IMG/VR virus record: IMGVR_UViG_3300031595_000166 | Span: 93,263 to 157,262 of that record | Origin: a virus | Length of the DNA stretch: 64,000 nt | Direction: 5' to 3' (one strand) | In this document: positions 15,855-23,352 of the stretch, in pieces | Layout: each line of letters starts with the position of its first letter | How positions within the stretch are numbered: the stretch's first letter is position 1 | The notes under the pieces: generated by a model | The model's database searches: none | What the model saw: the letters and a program-made list of their open reading frames with translations, nothing else | Told to the model about the DNA's origin: nothing | Program-made: the position numbers and the translations under genes

Positions 15855-16067
15855 TTACTTCAATAGCATCAACATATCTATATACTCTTCATCCAATCGT
15901 TTTGGACTATTCAATGTAATCCTACTATTCTTATCCGAGTAATTTGCTTGTATATAGATACGAACCTCAGTATCCCAATATACGAACACAAGATACTTAC
16001 CAACAGTATGACTGCATGAAGCATAATCATATAGACAGTAATCACAAACTGGACAAGTATAGCTCAT
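15855..16067 (-). CDS. Family Z zinc-ribbon tail protein (array 2, last)
   Basis: 70 residues: MSYTCPVCDYCLYDYASCSH, TVGKYLVFVY, and tail LDEEYIDMLMLLK. Array 2 copies share the subfamily signature SPKRLDEEYIDM in place of LDEERIEK and a V-G-K-Y turn. Confidence 0.85.
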   Translation of the reverse strand: MSYTCPVCDYCLYDYASCSHTVGKYLVFVYWDTEVRIYIQANYSDKNSRITLNSPKRLDEEYIDMLMLLK

Positions 16068-16294
16068 TTCAATAACAATAACCCTTCAATACGCTCCTCA
16101 TTCAGCAACGTTAATTTTTTAATACTCAGTAGTAATGGTGAGAGACGTTCTCTTGGATATATGTCAATCAATTCATTGGGAGAATCTACACCATAATAAC
16201 CCACGCCATAATACACATCGTATTTACCATATCTATGAAAACAACACGATGACGATGACAGATACATATGACAATCTGGGCAAGTATAATTCAT
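16064..16294 (-). CDS. Family Z zinc-ribbon tail protein
   Basis: 76 residues: CPDC at 5-8, CCFHRYGKYDVYY, and a short internal duplication GVGYYGVD. Tail LNEERIEGLLLLK is nearer to array 1 than to its neighbours. ATGA overlaps on both sides. Confidence 0.85.
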   Translation of the reverse strand: MNYTCPDCHMYLSSSSCCFHRYGKYDVYYGVGYYGVDSPNELIDIYPRERLSPLLLSIKKLTLLNEERIEGLLLLK

Positions 16295-16470
16295 TTCAAT
16301 AACAATACCATATCAATATACTCTTCACTCAATCTCTTTGGAGACTTCAATGTTAGTAAAAAACCATTCGTGTCTCCGGCTTTATTAGCTCTATACACAT
16401 TAACATAACCACCAATAAGAACAAACACAACATACTTATTGAGGGTGTGTCTACATCTAACATTTGTCAT
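16291..16470 (-). pseudogene. Family Z copy lacking its N-terminal CPxC
   Basis: An open frame of 59 residues starts MTNVRCRHTLNKYVVFV, so the first zinc half-site is missing. The C-terminal part (SPKRLSEEYIDMVLLLK) is intact and still ATGA-coupled to the next gene. It is likely a 5'-truncated copy, or is still expressed as a half protein. Confidence 0.65.
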
Positions 16471-16488
16471 ATCTCTTGAATCAAAAAA

Positions 16489-16656
16489 CTAACTAATCTT
16501 GAATAGGATCTTGCTCCAATTATTGATATAACATTTGACTGACATATCACTGTATATAAGAACACCATATTTACCTATGCTATGATGACAATATAATACG
16601 CTTGGATCAGTATAAGATTCCTTATACATAATGAGATTACAGTTAGGACATTTCAT
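16489..16656 (-). pseudogene. Family Z copy lacking its C-terminal tail
   Basis: A 55-residue frame MKCPNCNLIMYKES...YCHHSIGKYGVLIY stops at ILFKIS, before the LDEEYID tail would begin. The start is ATGA-coupled to the gene at 16653. Eighteen bases separate it from the headless copy; together they look like the remains of two genes joined by a deletion. Confidence 0.65.
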
Positions 16657-16895
16657 TTCAATAACAGCATCATATCAATATACTCTTCATCCAAGCGCTT
16701 TGGAGATTTCAATCTCAAAATACGACTGGACCTTATTGTTATTGGGTATAAATATACTCCAACTGCACCGTCGGAAAATGTTATGATATAGTATTTACCA
16801 ATATCATGTTCACACAGAACATCACACAGAACATCAAACTGGTCTTCATCAAAAAAACTTGTATTCTTATCACAGACCGGACAGGTATAACTCAT
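16653..16895 (-). CDS. Family Z zinc-ribbon tail protein
   Basis: 80 residues: CPVC at 5-8, a DVLCDVLCEHDIGKY segment with a 9-base in-frame duplication (DVLC twice), and tail LDEEYIDMMLLLK. Confidence 0.85.
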   Translation of the reverse strand: MSYTCPVCDKNTSFFDEDQFDVLCDVLCEHDIGKYYIITFSDGAVGVYLYPITIRSSRILRLKSPKRLDEEYIDMMLLLK

Positions 16896-17107
16896 TTTAG
16901 CAACAGCATCTTATCGATATAATCTTCACTCAATGTCTTTGGACTATTGAGTGTTAGTATTCGCATTGGGGATGGATCGGTAGTTTTATTATTCCAAACA
17001 TTCACACTTCCGGTATCATAAATATGGACTGAGTATCTACCAATCAGATGATGATGGTATCTTGGCAAGGGCGAGCTATTATTACAGACGGGGCAGATAT
17101 AACTCAT
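16892..17107 (-). CDS. Family Z zinc-ribbon tail protein
   Basis: 71 residues: MSYICPVCN, RYHHHLIGRYSVHIY (GKY as GRY), NVWNN loop, and tail LSEDYIDKMLLLK. ATGA-coupled both sides. Confidence 0.85.
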   Translation of the reverse strand: MSYICPVCNNSSPLPRYHHHLIGRYSVHIYDTGSVNVWNNKTTDPSPMRILTLNSPKTLSEDYIDKMLLLK

Positions 17108-17298
17108 TTTAGCAACAGCATCATATCAATATACTTTTCACTCAATCTTTTTGGAAAAGACAGGTTCAACAAGCATCTTTCTCCATCGTAGATGTAAGCC
17201 TCGCCATCAAAATGAATATAAGCAGTATATAAACCAACGGTATGTTCATGCAGTAGCATCGTTATAATATAATTACAGACGGGACAAGTATAATTCAT
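17104..17298 (-). CDS. Family Z zinc-ribbon tail protein (shortest intact copy)
   Basis: 64 residues: MNYTCPVCN, LLHEHTVGLYTAYIH, and tail LSEKYIDMMLLLK. It shows the minimum needed: one CxxC, HxH, a strand pair and the tail helix. Confidence 0.85.
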   Translation of the reverse strand: MNYTCPVCNYIITMLLHEHTVGLYTAYIHFDGEAYIYDGERCLLNLSFPKRLSEKYIDMMLLLK

Positions 17299-17501
17299 TT
17301 TAGTAGCAATATCATATCAATATATGTTTCATCTAAACGTTTTGGACGTTCTAGTCTAACAACAAACTTCCCAGTATACCAGATAGAAATCAGACCGTCG
17401 TTATACACATAAGCAGTATATTTACCCAGCCTATGCGTACATGTCTTTTCAATGTATTTTGATTGAAAATCTTCATTGCAGACGGGACAGATATAATTCA
17501 T
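17295..17501 (-). CDS. Family Z zinc-ribbon tail protein
   Basis: 68 residues: MNYICPVCN, KTCTHRLGKYTAYVY, SIWYTGKF loop, and tail LDETYIDMILLLK. Its ATG overlaps a relic tail from a lost upstream copy (17498-17523), where the plus-strand kinase-like gene now begins. Confidence 0.85.
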   Translation of the reverse strand: MNYICPVCNEDFQSKYIEKTCTHRLGKYTAYVYNDGLISIWYTGKFVVRLERPKRLDETYIDMILLLK

Positions 17502-17524
17502 TTCAATACCAATAATAATCCAGC
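17498..17524 (-). other. Relic of a family Z tail
   Basis: Read leftward the bases give AGLLLVLK and a TGA that overlaps the next ATG. This is the end of a Z gene whose body is gone, replaced by the divergent kinase-like gene at 17535. Confidence 0.55.
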
Positions 17525-17534
17525 ATAATCATAT

Positions 17535-18710
17535 ATGCATTACGGTGATTTATACATTCAAGCAAAACTCTTTTACAAGATGGCAGAGGAAACTCTCGAC
17601 ATTCTTCCGGGGAACTTGTATAAATTCGTTATGTACAAAACACAAGGGAAAATTACACCGGAAGTAGCAGATAATTTCGTCGTTGCAAACAAGACAACAT
17701 TGTCTAAACTTAAGTTCGTTGATTGGAGTGGTAATTTCGAAAAGAATGGTAGTAAATTATTTGGTGAAGATGGAGATGGAGAACGATATATGATCTCAAC
17801 TGAATCTACACCGCCGAAGAACTCACATGTCAAACAATCATATATACTGCAAGGGAAACATCCAATACCAACACTTTATGTATTCAGATATGAGCGTGGT
17901 AGCGATGTAGAGTTTCCAAAAGAACTCGGACATTACTTGTTTCTAATGCCAGCGTTATGCGATATGTTCGATGTTGCGTATCCATATTACTTTCAAGATC
18001 CAGATCATATGAATGACTTTGTCAAGTTCGTTCAAGAAAATAAGGCTAAGATTGATTCCATTCGATCTCGATTCCAACACGAGCCAAAACCATTAGGAAG
18101 CGGATCAGATGGCTTTGTTTTTGCGATTGGCAAGGATAGGATATTGAAGATATTCAAACAGCAATTCTCATATCAAGCGGCAAAAGAATCTGCAAACCGA
18201 ATATGGAAACAACACGGCATAGCAGGAACCGAAGCATACATTGATGACATTGGTCAGATTGGAAACTTCGGAGAACACCCGGTATATTATTATATACAAG
18301 AACGAATGGAAACCGTGTTCAATTTCTTGAAGAATGATGTTGACTTCAATGGAAATAGAAGAGACAGAAAAATGTCTCAAATAACAGACTTCATGAAAGA
18401 TATAGCAAAAACTATTAAGAACGATCCAAACTATCCTGCTATATACAGGAACAAAAACAATCCAAGAATTGGTAATGCGATCAGGTCATTAGCGGAGAGA
18501 GTGTATAATCGAATTGTCTATTTTGTAAACGAAGAGATTACTGATGATTTCGCTGGTAAATTACAACCTGATTGGATGCTAAAACTAATTGAAGAGATGG
18601 CTGGAAAACTAATCACGGACAGAATGGATTTGCGATCATATAATGTTGGGATTACAGGGAACGGTTATTTGAGATTCTTTGATCCTGCATTTGATCCAAA
18701 AGAATTATAG
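17535..18710 (+). CDS. Degenerate protein-kinase-fold protein
   Basis: 391 residues. LGSGSDGFVFAIG (187-199) is the glycine loop, K205 in RILKIF the ATP lysine, DRMDLRSYNVG (362-372) the catalytic loop with D365 and N370, and FFDPAFDP (D383) replaces DFG. The N-terminal 180 residues are unassigned. It may phosphorylate host or phage proteins or be a pseudokinase. N-terminus MHYGDLYIQAKLFYKMAEE resembles that of the protein at 40472. It lies on the plus strand within a Z array, and its last codons overlap the stop of the convergent Z gene. Confidence 0.8.
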   Translation: MHYGDLYIQAKLFYKMAEETLDILPGNLYKFVMYKTQGKITPEVADNFVVANKTTLSKLKFVDWSGNFEKNGSKLFGEDGDGERYMISTESTPPKNSHVKQSYILQGKHPIPTLYVFRYERGSDVEFPKELGHYLFLMPALCDMFDVAYPYYFQDPDHMNDFVKFVQENKAKIDSIRSRFQHEPKPLGSGSDGFVFAIGKDRILKIFKQQFSYQAAKESANRIWKQHGIAGTEAYIDDIGQIGNFGEHPVYYYIQERMETVFNFLKNDVDFNGNRRDRKMSQITDFMKDIAKTIKNDPNYPAIYRNKNNPRIGNAIRSLAERVYNRIVYFVNEEITDDFAGKLQPDWMLKLIEEMAGKLITDRMDLRSYNVGITGNGYLRFFDPAFDPKEL

Positions 18711-18929
18711 TAGCAACAGCATCTTTTCAATATACTCTATGTTCAGTTTATCGTATGATAATACTTCAAAAATGAACTGATGACCATAATACACGCGCGA
18801 CACACCATCATCATAAACAACAACAACATATGGACTAATGTTATGCTGGTTCGTACAAAACTTTCTATCTGGACGCTGATTTGATATAATCATATCGTCT
18901 GCATTACAGACCGGACATCTTTTACTCAT
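18705..18929 (-). CDS. Family Z zinc-ribbon tail protein
   Basis: 74 residues: CPVC at 5-8, then RKFCTNQHNISPYVVVVY, where GKY has become SPY. Tail LNIEYIEKMLLLL. Six bases of its end overlap the end of the plus-strand kinase-like gene. ATGA-coupled to the gene upstream. Confidence 0.83.
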   Translation of the reverse strand: MSKRCPVCNADDMIISNQRPDRKFCTNQHNISPYVVVVYDDGVSRVYYGHQFIFEVLSYDKLNIEYIEKMLLLL

Positions 18930-19198
18930 ATCAATAACATCAACTTATCTAAACGATCTTTGCCAATTCTATTTTCAAGATAGGTAATCAGTTGATCTCT
19001 GAACACACCTGCTTTGGTATCTCCAATGAACTCAATGATCTCTATTGTGTCTCTACCGTCAAGAATGATTTTATTACTGCGATCAAACTCTTTTTTTGTT
19101 AGAGGTTCCCATTCATTGAATCCAATACCGGGCTTCAACTTACTACATGCAAGGCTAATATCTAAATGCAGTTCGCCCTTTTTGTTATACCTAAACAT
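18926..19198 (-). CDS. Unknown 90-residue protein with LMLLI tail
   Basis: The body (MFRYNKKGELHLDISLACSK...) has no zinc motif and is unlike family Z, but the end ENRIGKDRLDKLMLLI fits the shared tail. ATGA-coupled to the Z gene downstream. No function recognised. Confidence 0.78.
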   Translation of the reverse strand: MFRYNKKGELHLDISLACSKLKPGIGFNEWEPLTKKEFDRSNKIILDGRDTIEIIEFIGDTKAGVFRDQLITYLENRIGKDRLDKLMLLI

Positions 19199-19237
19199 CT
19201 TTGTCTTTGAGTTTCTTTTCTGTATTTATTATTGAAA

Positions 19238-19513
19238 CTATTTGCTTCTAACAGTGCACCCTTTGAAAGACATCAGACCACCACAACACACAAGCATATT
19301 AACTTTGCGACCTGCTGGATTAGTTGCATTGGCGTGATACCAGTTTTGATCTTTTTGATCGCAACCCATAAACTGTGCTCCAAAAAAACCACGATTTGTA
19401 ATCGTGATGTCATTGAAACCATTATCCGACAATGCCTTTACGGCTTCGTCATCATTCGTGGCACAAGCAACGATTGTAATAGACATGATTGCGAACATGA
19501 ATAGATTTTTCAT
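19238..19513 (-). CDS. Small cysteine-rich lipoprotein
   Basis: 91 residues from MKNLFMFAIMSITIVAC, a lipoprotein signal with Cys17. The mature part has MGCDQK, LVCCGG and KGCTV, giving four further cysteines. The start is chosen four bases after the upstream stop; the longer frame is a shadow. Confidence 0.75.
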   Translation of the reverse strand: MKNLFMFAIMSITIVACATNDDEAVKALSDNGFNDITITNRGFFGAQFMGCDQKDQNWYHANATNPAGRKVNMLVCCGGLMSFKGCTVRSK

Positions 19514-19517
19514 TTGA

Positions 19518-19910
19518 CTAAACTCCTCCGCACAGATCAGTGAAGTCTGCGTTCGTCTTAAACCCAACGCTAACCAAGTCATCAAGAACTTCCTTTGCAG
19601 TGGCAGGTGAAGTATCTTGTTCGCACATCCAAACGCCTTCCATCTCATCATTCTCAGCAACATACTCGGGAAGAATGTCAGCGAGATCCATGTGCTGATC
19701 AAACATATATCCTTCCCTGTCGAAGTAAGCACACGGCGTGAGATACACCATCTTATTTTCATCAACAGCGACATAAAAATCAGACGGCAACGATTGACTG
19801 CACAACTTATCAAAAGTCTCGCGGTCGTCATCAAGATCAAGAATCTCTTCAATGTTTCCCCAAGACACATCAACATCGCTTGCTAGTAGATTAGTCATTG
19901 TTATATCCAT
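19518..19910 (-). CDS. Unknown acidic protein, 130 residues
   Basis: Begins MDITMTNLLASDVDVSWGNI (an ATG at 19898 is also possible). Very acidic (LDLDDDRETF, ENDEMEG) with four cysteines. A promoter lies at 19938-19966. It precedes the lipoprotein gene by four bases, so the two form an operon. No family recognised. Confidence 0.72.
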   Translation of the reverse strand: MDITMTNLLASDVDVSWGNIEEILDLDDDRETFDKLCSQSLPSDFYVAVDENKMVYLTPCAYFDREGYMFDQHMDLADILPEYVAENDEMEGVWMCEQDTSPATAKEVLDDLVSVGFKTNADFTDLCGGV

Positions 19911-19937
19911 TCTTTCTGCCTGCTTTGAGGCGCCAGT

Positions 19938-19966
19938 AATATAACCACGAACGCACAAGCCGTCAA
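19938..19966 (-). promoter_or_regulatory. Sigma-70 type promoter
   Basis: TTGACG (19961-19966), 17-base spacer, TATATT (19938-19943), leftward, 28 bases before the acidic-protein start. Confidence 0.82.
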
Positions 19967-19979
19967 CTGCGATAGTATC

Positions 19980-20153
19980 CTACATCAGCAACAATATATT
20001 TTCCCACCGTCTATATACTTGTGGCTTATATTTTTTGAGGTATCTAATGTTTTCGCTACGAGCATCGTACGAGATATAATAATGCTTAGCCCTCAATAAA
20101 TGTTCAATTATTTCTTCGTCGCTTGCAGTTTCAATCCAAGATTTTGTTCCCAT
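19980..20153 (-). CDS. Family H helical protein with ILLLM tail (no membrane anchor)
   Basis: 57 residues: MGTKSWIETASDEEIIEHLL, then RSENIRYLKKYKPQVYRRW, ending ENILLLM. It aligns with the soluble part of the protein at 5996-6232 (SDEDLIEILL...RPNVYDRWQKLLLLR), but without a membrane segment. It lies three bases after a Z gene stop. Confidence 0.7.
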   Translation of the reverse strand: MGTKSWIETASDEEIIEHLLRAKHYYISYDARSENIRYLKKYKPQVYRRWENILLLM

Positions 20154-20156
20154 ATA

Positions 20157-20393
20157 TTATCTCAATAGTAAGAATTTTTCAATTCGTTCTTCATCAAGAA
20201 AGACCAACTTACTAAATTGAAGCAGAACAATACTTTGTTCTACAACTAGTAGTACTCTTGTCATATATTCACCGGACATACTTACATTATCGTATAATAC
20301 TTTATATTTTCCTACTAAATGATCGCAATATGGAACACCATTGCCAGACGCAGACATATTGTAATCACAGATTGGGCAATGTAATGTCTTCAT
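20157..20393 (-). CDS. Family Z zinc-ribbon tail protein
   Basis: 78 residues: CPIC at 5-8, PYCDHLVGKYKVLY, and tail LDEERIEKFLLLR with TAA stop. ATGA-coupled to the gene upstream. Confidence 0.85.
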   Translation of the reverse strand: MKTLHCPICDYNMSASGNGVPYCDHLVGKYKVLYDNVSMSGEYMTRVLLVVEQSIVLLQFSKLVFLDEERIEKFLLLR

Positions 20394-20587
20394 TTTAGTA
20401 GTAGTAATTTCTCTATGCGCTCTTCATCCAAGAGACACTGTTTTTCAAGATACAATACAAAAATGTTTTCGCACCAAACATTTATCCATTCAACACAATA
20501 ATAGACAGTATATTTGCTATACATATGACGGCAAAAATACTTTGTACTACTCCAATACAATTCTTTATTACAGTGGGGGCAATTCAT
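20390..20587 (-). CDS. Family Z zinc-ribbon tail protein
   Basis: 65 residues from MNCPHCNKELYW; this ATG is favoured over 20605 because the bases upstream are a relic tail. FCRHMYSKYTVYY and tail LDEERIEKLLLLK. Confidence 0.83.
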   Translation of the reverse strand: MNCPHCNKELYWSSTKYFCRHMYSKYTVYYCVEWINVWCENIFVLYLEKQCLLDEERIEKLLLLK

Positions 20588-20606
20588 TTTAGTAGTAGGA
20601 TACACA
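20584..20606 (-). other. Relic of a family Z tail
   Basis: Leftward the bases read ILLLK then TGA overlapping the next ATG, yet the frame upstream is closed by a stop and bears no Z body. It is probably left from a replaced copy. Confidence 0.5.
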
Positions 20607-20634
20607 GGTATTGACTTCGGGACAGTTGAACATA

Positions 20635-21585
20635 TTAATATTTACTGCCAGTAAACGGCTTCACCAAACCGGACGCAACATCAGATTGAAACTTCTGCCA
20701 GTAGTTTTTGGAAGTCTTCTCATAGAGTTTTAGAACTTCGGGAATATGTTCATAGCAATATTTTCTGAACCAGCCGGACGTGATACTAGAACATACCTTA
20801 GAATATGCGAAGCGGAAACTTTTGTCTGGCGACCATACACCGGGATTGCTAATTTGTGAGCGTTCTAATGCCAGCGTAAGCCCTTCTTCTAAGGCACCAG
20901 CAAGTCTAATGTCTTCGGACACTGCGAAGAACTTCTCTTTACTGCATTTAACTTGCTCTCCATCAGAAAGGTAATTTTCGTATGCCGGACGGGAACCCAG
21001 CATTACAGAACGATGCAGATCATCATGATCAAAAATATACCGAACTGAATCGTCCTTGAAAAAATAATCCTTACTAACATTCAATTTAGGATGCTTTTGT
21101 GTTGCATAACTTTCTTGTTCGCGCAACTTATGAAACTCAACAAGCTCTGGACGGATCGTTGCACCCATATGCTTCATTAGATACCAGTCGCTTGCGTGCT
21201 TCCAAAATGTTGCGTCCGAAGTGTTTCCAAACTTCTTATACTTGTGAGCGTCCTTCGTCGTCCACAATAAATCGATCGATGGAACCATCCCAAAACTCGT
21301 CTCCATATAATCTCCGTCTTCCTTCACCAAGTCAATCAACAATTCATCGCTACTACCCGGCACCGCAATATCAAACTCCACCATCGTATCTCCCTCTACG
21401 ATGACCTTGCGTCCATTATTCTCTTCATATACTCGGCGCCCTCCAACACGATCATAGTTAGATGCAATCCAAGCATTGGCTTCGTCTCTTGATGAAACAA
21501 CGAAGTCAAAATCAAGTGGCGCTCGTTTCATTGCTGAACCAAGTCTGAGCTTCATAGCACGCGAACCAATCAAGACTAAACTCAT
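20635..21585 (-). CDS. Phage-type nucleotidyltransferase-like protein (DUF7275-like)
   Basis: 316 residues. MSLVLIGSRAMKLRLGSAMK followed by PLDFDFVVSS and VEFDIAVPG places G-S and acidic D-x-D residues as in nucleotidyltransferase folds. The family is common in large phages and its substrate is unknown. A basic C-terminal part holds YCYEHIPEVLKLYEK. Codon usage and direction match neighbours. It splits two groups of Z genes. Confidence 0.72.
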   Translation of the reverse strand: MSLVLIGSRAMKLRLGSAMKRAPLDFDFVVSSRDEANAWIASNYDRVGGRRVYEENNGRKVIVEGDTMVEFDIAVPGSSDELLIDLVKEDGDYMETSFGMVPSIDLLWTTKDAHKYKKFGNTSDATFWKHASDWYLMKHMGATIRPELVEFHKLREQESYATQKHPKLNVSKDYFFKDDSVRYIFDHDDLHRSVMLGSRPAYENYLSDGEQVKCSKEKFFAVSEDIRLAGALEEGLTLALERSQISNPGVWSPDKSFRFAYSKVCSSITSGWFRKYCYEHIPEVLKLYEKTSKNYWQKFQSDVASGLVKPFTGSKY

Positions 21586-21594
21586 TTGATTATC

Positions 21595-21840
21595 CTATAT
21601 GAGGAGTAAGAGTTTTTCAATTCGTTCTTCGTCAATAAAAACTAAGTCATTCATTATAGTAATTAGTCTCAATAATCTTCTGTGTTTTTTATTAGAAGTA
21701 AATTCATACAATCTCGTTGTTGTTGAGCCGTCATCGTTCAGATCATAAACTGCTCTATATTTAGAACCAATATAGTGGGCGCACCAATCACGATTGCGAT
21801 CATCTTTTCTCATCACGAAACCACATACAGGACAATTCAT
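21595..21840 (-). CDS. Family Z zinc-ribbon tail protein
   Basis: 81 residues: MNCPVCG, RDWCAHYIGSKYRAVY with a one-residue insert in GKY (GSKY), and tail IDEERIEKLLLLI. Confidence 0.85.
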   Translation of the reverse strand: MNCPVCGFVMRKDDRNRDWCAHYIGSKYRAVYDLNDDGSTTTRLYEFTSNKKHRRLLRLITIMNDLVFIDEERIEKLLLLI

Positions 21841-22037
21841 GTTAGCAACAACAGTTTTTCAATTCGTTCTTCATCAACCAGAATCGACCTTGGGAAAAAC
21901 CCTTTGAACTGAAAACCTTTTGATGGTAGCAATTCGAATATAGTCGTACCACCACCAGAATACATAACAAGGTATTTACCAACAAAATGCTCGCAGTAAT
22001 CGTTGTGCATATATAATTTACAGATAGAGCAATTCAT
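21837..22037 (-). CDS. Family Z zinc-ribbon tail protein
   Basis: 66 residues: MNCSICK (Pro to Ser in the knuckle), DYCEHFVGKYLVMY, and tail VDEERIEKLLLLT. ATGA-coupled both sides. Confidence 0.85.
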   Translation of the reverse strand: MNCSICKLYMHNDYCEHFVGKYLVMYSGGGTTIFELLPSKGFQFKGFFPRSILVDEERIEKLLLLT

Positions 22038-22252
22038 GTTAGCAACAATAGTTTTTCAATTCGTTCCCAACTAATCAACCCACTCATTTTTAGTAGTGGG
22101 CGCACATGCTGTATATCAGTTGAAAACACCTCCGTCGAACAAGAACCATCCGCTCTGTAATCGTAGCATACTTTTATGGATCGATGGTTGTCTGCCCAAT
22201 GATCGCAATAATTAGGAGCGCGTATTTCACGATCACAGATAGGACAATTCAT
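22034..22252 (-). CDS. Family Z zinc-ribbon tail protein (first of array 2)
   Basis: 72 residues: MNCPICD, NYCDHWADNHRSIKVCY without GKY, and a shortened tail region ISWERIEKLLLLT. Its start overlaps a 36-residue membrane gene. Confidence 0.83.
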   Translation of the reverse strand: MNCPICDREIRAPNYCDHWADNHRSIKVCYDYRADGSCSTEVFSTDIQHVRPLLKMSGLISWERIEKLLLLT

Positions 22253-22359
22253 TTCTTGTTTTTCTTATCGCTTAGAATAGCGAATAGAGAAACGATTACC
22301 GCTACAATACCAATACTACAAGCAATAACCCCAGAAACATCAAGGATAGTTTGAAGCAT
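22249..22359 (-). CDS. 36-residue single-span membrane protein
   Basis: MLQTILDVSGVIACSIGIVA and the following VIVSLFAIL form one helix ending in SDKKNKK. It overlaps the lipoprotein stop as TAATG and the Z start as ATGA, so it bridges two coupled genes. No family recognised. Confidence 0.55.
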   Translation of the reverse strand: MLQTILDVSGVIACSIGIVAVIVSLFAILSDKKNKK

Positions 22360-22583
22360 TATCGACACTCAACAACGCTACAATCATTATCGCTTCTACA
22401 ACGCATTGTGCAAGCAACGGTTCTATCAGCAGAATAGTTCCATACCGTGTGCTCAACAACACGATGCTCTCGTGCTGCCTTTTCGCTTGCGGCATTAGAC
22501 ATACAAACGCTATCAGAACACTGCTGACTTAGTGATGACGCACAACCAGAACAGACAAACAACATTGCGATTAGCGTTTTCAT
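22359..22583 (-). CDS. Small cysteine-rich lipoprotein
   Basis: 74 residues from MKTLIAMLFVCSGCASS, lipobox Cys14. The mature protein has cysteine pairs (QQCSDSVC, ACTMRC, DCSVVEC). The start three bases after the upstream stop is preferred to the 22604 frame. Confidence 0.75.
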   Translation of the reverse strand: MKTLIAMLFVCSGCASSLSQQCSDSVCMSNAASEKAAREHRVVEHTVWNYSADRTVACTMRCRSDNDCSVVECR

Positions 22584-22585
22584 AA

Positions 22586-22813
22586 TCAGTCTCCCGCGCA
22601 CCAAGAACTACTTGACCAACCAATATCCGTGCCATCAACATCGAAAAATGGCTTTACAGCATCCTTGATATCGTTCCAGTCGCTAAACGATCGAGGATTG
22701 ATTGATGCTTTATCAGCAATTTCTTTTGCTTCATTCAATGCTTTGATTGCTTCTGCAACCTTAGCATTCAATTCTTCAATGAGACCGTCGTAAGTCAATT
22801 CTAAATCAGTCAT
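22586..22813 (-). CDS. Coiled-coil protein ending in a W-S-S-x-C motif (family C, copy 1)
   Basis: 75 residues. An N-terminal helix IEELNAKVAEAIKALNEAKE, then FFDVDGTDIGWSSSSWCAGD. The same plan (helix, then DxxGWxxSSxxC end) occurs in the next two genes. Function unknown; the terminal cysteine might be modified or form a disulfide. Confidence 0.75.
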   Translation of the reverse strand: MTDLELTYDGLIEELNAKVAEAIKALNEAKEIADKASINPRSFSDWNDIKDAVKPFFDVDGTDIGWSSSSWCAGD

Positions 22814-22826
22814 ATCGACTTTCTAC

Positions 22827-23072
22827 TCAACAATCTGCGGTCATAGTTGATGTCTGCCAACCAGCTTGATCAAGAGAACCAATAATGGGATCAAAATCAA
22901 TCAATTCTCCAAGTTTTTTGACATCACCAGTATAACAATGAGGGTAAGCATAACATTTCACGCCAACCGATTTTGCAAGAGCATTTGCTTGCTTGATCAG
23001 TTCTCCTGCCTCTTTGATCTTTGCGTTGATTTGATCTGCAACCGACTGAAAATCCTTTTCGATGTCGCTCAT
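22827..23072 (-). CDS. Family C coiled-coil protein, copy 2
   Basis: 81 residues from MSDIEKDFQSVADQINAKIK, start chosen by similarity to copy 3. Helix EAGELIKQANALAKSVGV, then DPIIGSLDQAGWQTSTMTADC. It is clearly a tandem duplicate of the gene at 23083. Confidence 0.8.
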   Translation of the reverse strand: MSDIEKDFQSVADQINAKIKEAGELIKQANALAKSVGVKCYAYPHCYTGDVKKLGELIDFDPIIGSLDQAGWQTSTMTADC

Positions 23073-23082
23073 AGTAATTCCC

Positions 23083-23352
23083 TTAGCAACCAATTGAACT
23101 TGTGTGCCAACCAGCCTTATCCAACTCACCAAACAACGGATAGATATTGACCTTGCCCCTGAACTCGTCAATCTTATCCTGCTCTTCTTCGGTATCAGCG
23201 CTGTCATCATCATACTCATCGTATGTAAGAGATGATAGTCCCGCTGCCTTAGCAAGAGCATTGGCTTGCTTCATTGCTTCCGCTGCCTCTTTGATCTTTG
23301 CGTTGATCTGATTTGCAAGTTCGGTAAAATCCGTTTCAATTTTAGTGCTCAT
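23083..23352 (-). CDS. Family C coiled-coil protein, copy 3
   Basis: 89 residues: MSTKIETDFTELANQINAKI, helix EAAEAMKQANALAKAAG, an acidic insert (DEYDDDSADTEEEQD), and end LFGELDKAGWHTSSIGC. ATGA-coupled to the membrane protein upstream. Confidence 0.8.
   Translation of the reverse strand: MSTKIETDFTELANQINAKIKEAAEAMKQANALAKAAGLSSLTYDEYDDDSADTEEEQDKIDEFRGKVNIYPLFGELDKAGWHTSSIGC

Noticed and set aside
19238-19876. A 212-residue protein over the lipoprotein and the acidic gene
   Set aside because: The first 120 codons are another frame of the acidic gene; only the last 91 codons have a signal peptide and good start.
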